Assembly: GCA_031254445.1 (NCBI GenBank)
Contig: JAIRUL010000046.1
Location: 1-5,511 of the forward strand
DNA from: Chitinispirillales bacterium
Lineage (GTDB): Bacteria; Fibrobacterota; Chitinivibrionia; Chitinivibrionales; Chitinispirillaceae
Direction: 5' to 3'
Length of the DNA stretch: 5,511 nucleotides
The position numbers and the translations under genes were made by a program. This document shows, piece by piece, positions 1 to 5,511 of this stretch. The notes beneath the pieces were generated by a model. It searched no databases. It worked only from the letters and a program-made list of their open reading frames with translations, and was not told where the DNA came from. The first letter of the stretch is position 1, and every line of letters begins with the position of its first letter.

Positions 1-840
1 TAGCGAATCCGGCAGGCGGTCGCGGGCGGCGTCGAAGGCTTTGGAGTACTTGACATATACGGCATCGATAGAGCCTACGCCTTGGCTATCCCTAAAGTAT
101 GCGGAGTTGGGGACGGCGAACTCGGCGCGGCTCGCCAGCGAGATTTGCGAGATGTCGTTTGGGTCGGTGATGTCGACGTAGGTCACGGTGATAACCTGCC
201 CGCCGTCCATCGATATCTCGTTTGGCCCGCGCTGCGAGGGTAGGGCGGAGACCACGTTTATCGGGTTGATGCTAGTGAATCTTCCGGTGCTGTCGCCGGA
301 TTCTATAAGAGGGATAACAATGCTGTCGCCGATTGCCGCGTTGACAATAGAGACCCACACGGTGTCGCGCTTCTCCTTGTTCAGGTTCCCGTTCATGTCA
401 TCGACGAAGACGTAGAAGCAGGTGGTATCTATCCGCGCGGAGTCCTTAGCCGTCACTTCGATATTTTGGTTTGCGCAACTCAATAGTTTCATAGACGACG
501 GATAAGGATCCGCGCCTCGGAATTCCAAATAGAAGCTGTGGTTCGAGAACGCGCAGCCGTAGCACGTTGCGCAATCGGTTTCGGGCCCGCCGAATATCGT
601 TATGTCGATGTTGTTGCCGCCGTTCTTCACCGGGACGGGAATGGCAAGGTTCCACCTATCCGTCGCGAAATCGTACCTAGCCACGGAGTTGACATCGCGC
701 ACCTTGCTGCCGTTCACCCATATATCGTTTATGACGCCGTTTTCCGTAACCGTCGCCCAGCCGTTTACCGTTATCTGCGGCATCACCTGTTCTATGAATA
801 GGTACTCCTCGGCCGGGTTGTAGAGCGGCGAGGTTATCTG
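1..840 (-). other. C-terminal Ig-like modules of the GH9 protein, incomplete
   Basis: Residues 1110-1225 look like a bacterial Ig-like domain: ITVNGWATVTENGVINDIWV is followed by NGSKV and a VKNGGNNIDITIFG strand. It carries the loop C1199-x2-C1202-x2-C1205. Residues 1230-1345 resemble a beta-sandwich repeat of bacterial surface proteins, with an acidic turn (VDDMNGNLN), a V-W-V-S-I-V strand, GDS, I-x-L-x-E-S-G-x-S-x-G-x-F, and a closing ITVTYVDITDPND. From 1350 a new module starts with AYFRDSQGVGSIDAVYVKYS, similar to a degenerate D-x-D-G-x-G-x-I-D calcium loop. No sorting signal is visible before the edge. Domain boundaries are estimates. Confidence 0.6.
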
Positions 841-3800
841 CGAGGACATCTCGTAGTGCGTCTTCTTCGTCTGCTGCTCGGACGCGGAGGGCGAGTAGCC
901 CCACACGAACTCGTTTTTACGGTAGATGGTGATATACTGGTTTACGGGGACGTTCCAGTAGTCGTTGTCGGTGTCGTCCTTTGTCATGACGGGGATTCCC
1001 GGGTAGTCAACCGGATCGCCGCTTGCCCTGCTGTGGGGCATGAAGCTCCAGTCGACGGTTCCGAGATCCTTGGAGGGATGTTGGTTCATGAGGTCGAGAT
1101 ATGGCGCGAACCAGCTGCGCGTATCCGTCAGTAGGTCTATCCTAAACCGCGCGCCGGACTGCATCTCCGCGGGGCCCATAGGCACCGGAACGTACCAACC
1201 CCACGTGTTATCGGCGGGGTTGTAGGTGTCCTCCATCTTTATAGGCCGCGACGCCTGGACAAGCCCGTCAATCTCCCCCTTGAAGTGCGTGTCTTGATAC
1301 CCGTCCGACCGATACTTGATGCCGATGTCCACGCGGAACGCGAAGTGGTTTTGGAACGCCATCCGCCCGTTCGGCGTGTTTACGCTATCCGGCGCTCGGA
1401 TGTAGAGGCGGAACTCTAACGAATCATAAGACTTTATGTCTTGGTTGACGATGTTCAGCCCGAGGAACTGCCTGCCGCCGTCCCTATACATGAGCGCCCT
1501 GACGTCAAATTCAACATGTTCGACGGGCGTAGTGAACGTGTAGTACTGCCCGCCGTTGTCGTCGCGCGCGCCGTTCGATTCCACGTAGAAGTAATAGGTC
1601 GTTTTCTCCTTTAGCCCGCCTATCTTGACGTAGTGGAACTGCGTCGGGCGGCCGTAGATATTGCCGTTGTGCACAGTTGCCGGCGGCTTGCGCTCGCCGT
1701 ACACGACGCGGCTGTCGTACTGCCCGTTCGGCGTGAACCAAAAGATATCCGCCGAGTCGCTCGTCACGCGGCAGACCTTGACGTTTGATATGTCGGCGGG
1801 GCCGGGCGGGGTTTTTAGAGTAGTGAACGTGAAGAGTTCGCCGCGGTCGTCTAACACGACGCTTGAATTGCCGAACATGTCGGCGATTAGCGCGTCAAAA
1901 TTGTACTTCGTATCGTTTTTTAGATTCGTAAGCACGATGCGGTGGAACACGCCGGAACTGTCGCCCTTAACGTTAGTAAAGTTTGCCGCCCCGTCCTGCG
2001 CGTATCTTATGGTGCTCATGCCGAAGCGCGTTTGGCGAACCTCGATAATCGCCATGTCCGCGCCAACATAGACCGTCCGCACGGTGGCGTCGGGCGGCCC
2101 GGTTATCGGGTCGGGCAAGGCGAGGCCCATTATGGGGATGATCATGTTGCCGGAGGCGTCTATGCCTGTTTCCGTGACGTAGTAGTTATCGTAGTGTTCA
2201 TTATAGACGCCGCCCGTCACCGTAGGCGGGACGCCGGCCTGAAGCGCGCCCACGGGCGGCCTGTATGAGTAAAACGCGCCCGGGACGTTTTTGCCCTCGG
2301 GGTTCGCCGCCCTGTGGTGGGGGTGATTGGAATTTTTATGCCCGATGCCGAAGATCATAGCGTAGTCCCAGAGGTTGACGCCGAGCATATAGTCTATCTG
2401 CCGTATAACCAGCTGCCGCACCTCGCGCCCCTTCCAGTTCGTGCCTGCAGCCCGACCCGGCAGCTGTATCCCCGCTCCCGCGCTGTCAAGCCACATCGCC
2501 ATGTCGGAGTAGGCGAAGAGATCGAAGATGTTTCCGAATTGGTACCTATTCCACATCCATTCCGACTGTGTGTGCATCGATTTCCAAATGTCGTCGTAGA
2601 CAATCTGCACGGAGCTACTATTGTCCCAATGGCCTACAGAGGGGAGGCTTATCGACGATGTGTTGCCTGAGTTGGATTTTATGTCGTTTAGGTTGAAGAG
2701 CATCTGCCCAGCCACCCGCCCAAGGAGCTTTAGGCGCTCGCTTGATGTGATGTTGATGTCGGCGCAAAACTGCGCGTCCTTGAGTATCAGCCTATAAAAC
2801 CCCCACAGCACAACCATGTGCTGCGACCCCCAGTCGGTGTTCGCGAACCCCTTGCTGAACTGCGGCTGCTTGGCGAACCACCCGCCCTCAAAGCCGAAGT
2901 TGGGGAACGCCTCGCTGCTGCCGGCGTTGAAAATCGTTTTGTCGTAGCACAGATCATTCAGGTACGTTTTATCTTTTGTAGCGTACAGAAGCCCGAGCGC
3001 CGCAAAGGCCAGCTTGTCCTGCGACTCGCCGTTTCCGTTGTAGGCGGGCGACTCCGTGTTCTTTTGGTTCGCCTTGGCGTAAGCGTAAAGGGCCTTGGCG
3101 ACTGTTATGCTCTTCGCGGCGTAGGCGGAATCGAACGCGGCGTAGTTCTTGGCCGTAAGCGAAAGCCCCGCCGCAAAGAGGCCGAGGATGTTCGCGCCGA
3201 GTTCGTTGCGCGCCTCCCTCGGCGGCCCGCCGCGCTCGGTAGACATCCGGTCGTGCATCTCCGGCTGCCCCCACCACTGGTGATCCGGCCCAAATCCGCC
3301 CACCGACGTGATCATACTCGCAACCCGCCCGCCTGCGTTGTCGTAAGCCCTGATGACGTAATCGGAACCGTGCTTCGCCTCGTACAGCACGTCCGGCACG
3401 CCGTCCGTCAGTACCGTGCTATTGTGGTTGCGCCCATAGTTGTCAACGTCGTGATCCCTAAGCGCCGCCGATCCGAGCGCGAGCATCGCGTGCAGGTAGC
3501 TCTGCGTGATCCCCTCCTTCAAGTGGTCGCCGCAGTCGTGCCACCCGCCAAGCGTGGCGTCCTTTAAGTGGCATGCCCCGTGGAACCAAGACTCCGTATT
3601 CCCGCACCGGTTGACACCGGGGAATTTGATGGCCGCGTCGCGCACCCACCCGTAAAGATTTTCGTGAATCCAAAACGCCCCCGATGTCTCGCTCCCCACG
3701 CGGATCCTATACTGCCCGGGCGCGGAGACGTCTATCTTCCCCTCGTAAAGCGTCCCCGACACCGCCGGGCTCTCCATAGTATACCGCGTATCCCCGCCGG

Positions 3801-4167
3801 TTATGCGCTGCGCGTTGTTGGAGGCCTTGATCTTTATCTGCCCCGACACGGTTGTATTTTTGGAGGCCAGCGTCCCCGTGGCCACGGACGCGCCGGTGCC
3901 GGCGTTTATAACGGAAAAGCTAGACGCCCCGCTCCCCACGTAGTAGAAATACTTATCGTCCGCCGGCCTGTACCCCGCTTGGTTGACGCGGATGCGCCCG
4001 ATCTTGATCGTGGCGCTGTCGCGGTAAAGCTGGTCGAGCGTGTCCGGCAGCGGGTTTGCGATAGGCGCGTATGGGCGCGAGTCCTGGGCCAAGGCCCCGG
4101 CAAGAAGCCCGCAAAGCAGCGCGGGAACGGCAGCCAAGCGGAATAGGGTTGATGAAATTCGTGCCAT
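1..4167 (-). CDS. Secreted multi-modular glycoside hydrolase family 9 (endoglucanase/cellulase), 3' end outside window
   Basis: The frame stays open for 1389 codons and reaches the left edge without a stop, so the C-terminus is missing. GH9 enzymes cleave beta-1,4-glucosidic bonds in cellulose and related beta-glucans by inversion; this one should act outside the cell. Visible order: signal peptide (1-27), CelD-type Ig-like domain (about 54-169), GH9 catalytic domain (about 170-684), two fibronectin-III-like domains (690-785, 789-880), CBM3-like domain (882-1094), Ig-like domain (1110-1225), another beta-rich domain (1230-1345), then the start of a further module. Key residues are D211 and D214 in GGWHDCGDH, the PHHR motif at 616-619, and E666 as candidate proton donor. 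The ATG is the first in-frame ATG or GTG after the upstream stop and has GGAG seven bases before it. It is transcribed divergently from the Rpn gene. GH9 assignment is firm; endo versus processive action and exact substrate cannot be read from sequence. Confidence 0.95.
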   Translation of the reverse strand, partial: MARISSTLFRLAAVPALLCGLLAGALAQDSRPYAPIANPLPDTLDQLYRDSATIKIGRIRVNQAGYRPADDKYFYYVGSGASSFSVINAGTGASVATGTLASKNTTVSGQIKIKASNNAQRITGGDTRYTMESPAVSGTLYEGKIDVSAPGQYRIRVGSETSGAFWIHENLYGWVRDAAIKFPGVNRCGNTESWFHGACHLKDATLGGWHDCGDHLKEGITQSYLHAMLALGSAALRDHDVDNYGRNHNSTVLTDGVPDVLYEAKHGSDYVIRAYDNAGGRVASMITSVGGFGPDHQWWGQPEMHDRMSTERGGPPREARNELGANILGLFAAGLSLTAKNYAAFDSAYAAKSITVAKALYAYAKANQKNTESPAYNGNGESQDKLAFAALGLLYATKDKTYLNDLCYDKTIFNAGSSEAFPNFGFEGGWFAKQPQFSKGFANTDWGSQHMVVLWGFYRLILKDAQFCADINITSSERLKLLGRVAGQMLFNLNDIKSNSGNTSSISLPSVGHWDNSSSVQIVYDDIWKSMHTQSEWMWNRYQFGNIFDLFAYSDMAMWLDSAGAGIQLPGRAAGTNWKGREVRQLVIRQIDYMLGVNLWDYAMIFGIGHKNSNHPHHRAANPEGKNVPGAFYSYRPPVGALQAGVPPTVTGGVYNEHYDNYYVTETGIDASGNMIIPIMGLALPDPITGPPDATVRTVYVGADMAIIEVRQTRFGMSTIRYAQDGAANFTNVKGDSSGVFHRIVLTNLKNDTKYNFDALIADMFGNSSVVLDDRGELFTFTTLKTPPGPADISNVKVCRVTSDSADIFWFTPNGQYDSRVVYGERKPPATVHNGNIYGRPTQFHYVKIGGLKEKTTYYFYVESNGARDDNGGQYYTFTTPVEHVEFDVRALMYRDGGRQFLGLNIVNQDIKSYDSLEFRLYIRAPDSVNTPNGRMAFQNHFAFRVDIGIKYRSDGYQDTHFKGEIDGLVQASRPIKMEDTYNPADNTWGWYVPVPMGPAEMQSGARFRIDLLTDTRSWFAPYLDLMNQHPSKDLGTVDWSFMPHSRASGDPVDYPGIPVMTKDDTDNDYWNVPVNQYITIYRKNEFVWGYSPSASEQQTKKTHYEMSSQITSPLYNPAEEYLFIEQVMPQITVNGWATVTENGVINDIWVNGSKVRDVNSVARYDFATDRWNLAIPVPVKNGGNNIDITIFGGPETDCATCYGCAFSNHSFYLEFRGADPYPSSMKLLSCANQNIEVTAKDSARIDTTCFYVFVDDMNGNLNKEKRDTVWVSIVNAAIGDSIVIPLIESGDSTGRFTSINPINVVSALPSQRGPNEISMDGGQVITVTYVDITDPNDISQISLASRAEFAVPNSAYFRDSQGVGSIDAVYVKYSKAFDAARDRLPDSL
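886..1524 (-). other. CBM3-like cellulose-binding domain of the GH9 protein
   Basis: Residues about 882-1094. The start (LGLNIVNQD followed by SLEFRLYI) resembles the first strands of family 3 carbohydrate-binding modules, where an N-x-G/D turn precedes L-x-x-x-R-Y-Y. The end (TVDWSFMPH and then ITIYRKNEFVWGYSP) resembles the CBM3 close N-D-W-S-Y followed by v-t-v-Y-x-n-G-x-l-v-W-G-x-e-P. At about 210 residues it is longer than the usual roughly 150, with extra loops in the middle. The fold call is inference from these anchors. Whether it has the planar aromatic strip of crystalline-cellulose binders cannot be decided here; several Trp and Tyr (W989, W991, Y992, W1019, Y1023) are candidates. 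Confidence 0.6.
1528..2100 (-). other. Two tandem fibronectin type III-like domains of the GH9 protein
   Basis: Residues 690-785 and 789-880 are two similar units. Each begins after a Pro/Gly linker (GPPDATV; PPGPADISNV), has a middle strand with R-Y or V-V-Y-G, then an L-K-x-x-T-x-Y-x-F motif (LKNDTKYNF; LKEKTTYYF), and ends in F/Y-T-F-T-T. This is the usual FN3 pattern in bacterial extracellular carbohydrate-active enzymes, where such domains act as spacers between catalytic and binding modules. Confidence 0.8.
2116..3660 (-). other. GH9 catalytic module
   Basis: Residues about 170-684 form the (alpha/alpha)6-barrel catalytic domain. GGWHDCGDHLKEG (207-219) carries the two aspartates D211 and D214 that activate the nucleophilic water in GH9. 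GVPDVLYEAK (256-265) matches the conserved G-x-P-D-L-x-E helix, and DHQWWGQPE (295-303) matches the W-x-x-P-E segment. QIDYMLGVN and G-H-K-x4-P-H-H-R (609-619) correspond to the first GH9 signature, and Y655-x-E-x4-Y662-x3-E666 to the second, with E666 as general acid. C188 (RCG) and C199-H200 resemble the Cys/Cys-His part of the structural zinc site of CelD-type enzymes. All expected catalytic residues are present, so activity is likely. Confidence 0.93.
3661..4008 (-). other. N-terminal Ig-like domain (CelD_N type) of the GH9 protein
   Basis: Residues 54-169 open with IRVNQAGYRP, the typical start of the Ig-like domain that precedes the catalytic module in one GH9 subgroup (Clostridium thermocellum CelD type). 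They end with the usual GQYRIRV and SGAFWIHE strands. In that subgroup the domain packs on the catalytic barrel and stabilises it. It runs straight into the GH9 module. Confidence 0.85.
4087..4167 (-). other. Signal peptide (Sec, type I) of the GH9 protein
   Basis: Residues 1-27 have a short n-region with Arg3 and Arg10, a hydrophobic stretch from about Leu11 to Leu26, and an ALA-QD cleavage site after Ala27. Cys19 sits in PALLC, but Leu at -1 does not fit a lipobox, so a lipoprotein signal is unlikely. The mature enzyme should be exported to the periplasm and probably beyond. Confidence 0.85.
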
Positions 4168-4174
4168 CGCGCGT

Positions 4175-4178
4175 CTCC
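4175..4178 (-). promoter_or_regulatory. Ribosome binding site of the GH9 gene
   Basis: On the minus strand GGAG lies seven bases before the ATG that ends at 4165. It supports this start: the frame stays open further upstream to a stop near 4276, but contains no in-frame ATG or GTG there. Confidence 0.75.
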
Positions 4179-4307
4179 GAAGGTAAAATATATGGTGTTG
4201 ATAGGGTATGCCAGTATTTCTAACAATAATATATAATATAATGCAATTCATAGGAATCTGAGCCGGTTTTTTAGATTATTTTGAATCTGCGGCGCCGTAT
4301 TGCGTAT

Positions 4308-4467
4308 TTTGGCTCTTCCGGATGGGTCTATGGCGGAAAGAGGCCGTTTCTATTAGGCGGCAAGCGAGGCGGAAAAGTTAGGCCACCTCATTTGGCTCTT
4401 TCGGATAGGTCTATGCCTATGGCGGAAAGGGGCGGTCTCTGTTAGGCGGCAAGCGAGGCGGAAAAGT
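4308..4467. repeat. Two-copy intergenic direct repeat, 83-base period
   Basis: Copy one is 4308-4378 (71 bases) and copy two 4391-4467 (77 bases). Both begin TTTGGCTCTT and end GGCGGAAAAGT. The last 26 bases (4353-4378 and 4442-4467) are identical; the rest differs by scattered substitutions and a six-base insertion in copy two (4414-4419 region, creating CTATGCCTAT). Each copy contains the motif GGCGGAAA twice. In copy two CTTTC (4398-4402) and ATAGG (4405-4409) can pair with GAAAG (4425-4429) and CCTAT (4416-4420). In copy one TTCCG (4316-4320) can pair with CGGAA (4334-4338). The block is GC-rich against AT-rich flanks. Function is unknown; an interspersed intergenic repeat family is the simplest reading. 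Confidence 0.85.
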
Positions 4468-4540
4468 GGTGAAATCGATGGGGTAAAAATAAAATCCCCG
4501 CCGTTGGTTGGATTTTTATTATATTTATTCTTATCGAAAA

Positions 4541-4547
4541 AAAGGAG
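4541..4547 (+). promoter_or_regulatory. Ribosome binding site of the Rpn-family gene
   Basis: AAAGGAG ends eight bases before the ATG at 4556. It decides the start: an in-frame TTG at 4508 would add 16 residues, but it has no comparable site and its extension would run over this Shine-Dalgarno sequence. Confidence 0.85.
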
Positions 4548-4555
4548 ATGTGCAG

Positions 4556-5416
4556 ATGAGCGACCGCACGATTATTTCGTTCGACTACGCGATAAAACAC
4601 ATATTGCGCGACAAGGCGAACTTCGACATCCTTAGCGGGTTCCTAAGCGAGCTTATGGAGCGCAAGGTCACGGTGTTCGACCTTTTGGAGAGCGAAAGCA
4701 ACAAGGGCGATGACGAGGCCAAGGTCAACCGCGTAGACCTTAAAGCTAAGATAGACAACGGCGAAATAGCCATCTTCGAAATTCAGTGCTATAGGCAGGC
4801 CGACTTCTTCGGCAAGGTGCTCTACGGCGTGAGCCGCGCCGTAACCGAACAAATATCGGTCGGCGGCGAGTACGACATCAAAAAAGTCTATTCGATAAGC
4901 ATCGCCTACTACGATTTGGGCGCGAAAAGCGACTACATCTTTTTGGCGAAAATGGCTGGGTTCAAAGGCCTTCACACCGAAGAGCTAATCCGGTTCGCGC
5001 GGCCGGCTCCGCCCGCGGACGCAACCGCCGACATCCACCCCGAATACTACCTTATTTTGCCTAAGATGTTCGACGAAAACATCCAAAACAAGTTCGACGA
5101 ATGGATTTACACCCTCAAAACGTCAAAAGTAAAAAGCGAGTTCACCGCAAGCGGCATCCAAGAGGCCGGCGTTAAGTTGGCTACGCTGAAAATGGAGCCT
5201 GCCGAGCGCAAAGCCTACGAGAGGTTTATGGAAGTCAAAGCCAACGAAGAGAGCATCCTGAACACCTACAAAAGGGATGGCATAGCTGAAGGCATAGCTG
5301 AAGGCACACGCAAAAAAGCGATAGAAATAGCAAGAAAAATGAAAGCCAATGGCAAAGACGAAAACGAAATTGCGGAATTTACCGACCTTTCGGCGGAAGA
5401 AATTCGTGGGCTATAA
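4556..5416 (+). CDS. Rpn family recombination-promoting nuclease / putative transposase (PD-(D/E)XK superfamily)
   Basis: The product has 286 residues from the ATG with AAAGGAG upstream, close to the usual 280-320 for the family. The N-terminus has FDYAIKHILRDKANFDIL, the standard opening of Rpn/PDDEXK_2 proteins. The nuclease core is VDLKAKIDNGE (D61) followed by FEIQ (E75, Q77) and an aromatic-rich helix (QADFFGKVLYGVSRAVTEQI, 81-100). D61, E75 and Q77 match the family's D and ExQ active site, so DNA cleavage is plausible. The C-terminal tail has GIAEGIAEG (242-250), a basic helix RKKAIEIARKMKANG, and the family-typical ending LSAEEIRGL. Studied Rpn proteins of E. coli promote RecA-independent recombination and have DNA endonuclease activity; in gut bacteria such genes are often numerous and annotated as transposases. 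No terminal inverted repeats or partner genes are seen, so it stands alone and mobility is not shown. Confidence 0.92.
   Translation: MSDRTIISFDYAIKHILRDKANFDILSGFLSELMERKVTVFDLLESESNKGDDEAKVNRVDLKAKIDNGEIAIFEIQCYRQADFFGKVLYGVSRAVTEQISVGGEYDIKKVYSISIAYYDLGAKSDYIFLAKMAGFKGLHTEELIRFARPAPPADATADIHPEYYLILPKMFDENIQNKFDEWIYTLKTSKVKSEFTASGIQEAGVKLATLKMEPAERKAYERFMEVKANEESILNTYKRDGIAEGIAEGTRKKAIEIARKMKANGKDENEIAEFTDLSAEEIRGL
5279..5302 (+). repeat. 12-base tandem duplication inside the Rpn gene
   Basis: GGCATAGCTGAA occurs twice in a row without mismatch and encodes Gly-Ile-Ala-Glu twice (residues 242-249), followed by another Gly. Being in frame, gain or loss of a unit would keep the protein intact. 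Variable runs of this kind are common in the linker before the last helices of Rpn proteins. Confidence 0.85.
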
Positions 5417-5460
5417 TAACCTTTTTTTATTAAACATCAAAAAAGTAGCGTCGTGATTTG

Positions 5461-5489
5461 TTGACAAAAGCAACTATTCTAAATACGAT
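5461..5489 (+). promoter_or_regulatory. Candidate sigma-70-type promoter reading out of the window
   Basis: TTGACA (5461-5466) is a perfect -35 box and is followed after 17 bases by TACGAT (5484-5489), which matches four of six -10 positions. It lies 44 bases after the Rpn stop and points to the right edge, so it would serve a gene beginning outside the window. The call rests on consensus alone, in an AT-rich stretch where chance matches are likely. Confidence 0.4.
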
Positions 5490-5511
5490 TAATACCTGCG
5501 TTATGAGATTT

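Larger units (their letters stand above)
4168..4555. other. Divergent intergenic region
   Basis: This 388-base stretch separates the two divergent genes and must hold both promoters. The part next to the GH9 gene (about 4181-4290) is very AT-rich, including a run of A and T at 4221-4242. On the minus strand a weak pair, TTGTTA (4226-4221) and TATCAA (4203-4198) with a 17-base spacer, is the best promoter candidate but is not convincing. The centre holds the direct repeat described separately. The Rpn side (about 4480-4540) is AT-rich without a clear -35 and -10 pair. No open frame here looks coding. Confidence 0.7.

Noticed and set aside
188..2670. Several plus-strand frames of 60-140 codons under the C-terminal half of the GH9 gene
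   Set aside because: The minus-strand frame is continuous and shows domain motifs throughout; the opposing frames show none and lack convincing start sites.
2818..4146. Two long plus-strand frames (249 and 192 codons) lying end to end opposite the GH9 gene
   Set aside because: They are in exact codon register with the GH9 gene. Their stops correspond to TTA, CTA and TCA codons, which that gene seldom uses, and the translations are Arg/Pro/Val-rich with no recognisable motif.
4273..4288. AGATT and AATCT inverted repeat in the GH9 upstream region
   Set aside because: Five A/T-rich pairs with a six-base loop in an AT-rich region are expected by chance; no matching second site was seen.
4308..4467. 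Reading the tandem repeat as a CRISPR array
   Set aside because: There are only two units of 71 and 77 bases separated by 12 bases, with variable interiors; there is no repeat-spacer pattern and no cas gene.
4480..4499. GGGG and CCCC pair around an AT-rich loop upstream of the Rpn gene
   Set aside because: Only four base pairs with a 12-base loop; too weak to call an operator, terminator or riboswitch.
4508..4555. TTG start giving a 16-residue extension of the Rpn protein
   Set aside because: The extension overlaps the strong AAAGGAG site, and the family's conserved N-terminus begins only after the ATG at 4556.
5421..5445. CTTTTTT and AAAAAAG inverted pair after the Rpn stop, as a terminator
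   Set aside because: The stem is almost wholly A-T, the loop is 11 bases, and no T-run follows it, so it does not qualify as an intrinsic terminator.

Overview
The window carries two divergently transcribed genes and the AT-rich intergenic region between them. About three quarters of it (positions 1-4167, minus strand) is one uninterrupted reading frame for a very large secreted, modular family 9 glycoside hydrolase (cellulase type). It starts at an ATG with a Shine-Dalgarno site and is still open at the left edge, so only its first 1389 residues are visible. To the right (4556-5416, plus strand) is a complete gene for an Rpn/PD-(D/E)XK nuclease family protein (putative transposase), followed by about 95 bases that hold no gene but include a promoter-like pair pointing out of the window.

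Modules of the cellulase, read from the right: signal peptide (1-27); N-terminal Ig-like domain of the CelD type (about 54-169); GH9 catalytic domain (about 170-684) with DxGD, PHHR and catalytic-acid motifs; two fibronectin-III-like domains (about 690-880); a CBM3-like cellulose-binding domain (about 882-1094); an Ig-like domain with an odd CxxCxxC loop (about 1110-1225); a second beta-sandwich-like domain (about 1230-1345); and the start of a further module with a degenerate calcium-loop-like motif (about 1350-1389). The sorting or anchoring C-terminus must lie outside the window.

The intergenic region (4168-4555) contains two copies of a 71/77-base direct repeat with an 83-base period, sharing a perfectly identical 26-base core. 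This is the part of the window least explained by known genes.

Organism: a fibre-degrading anaerobe of a gut-like habitat is likely. The long secreted multi-module GH9, the 'dsqGvGsiDavyvkyskafd' style C-terminal module and the Rpn protein suggest Fibrobacterota or a related lineage, but this is inference from protein style, not from a marker gene. The two genes show no functional link: one digests external cellulose or beta-glucan, the other is a mobile-element-like or genome-plasticity nuclease. No rRNA, tRNA, CRISPR array or complete insertion sequence was seen.
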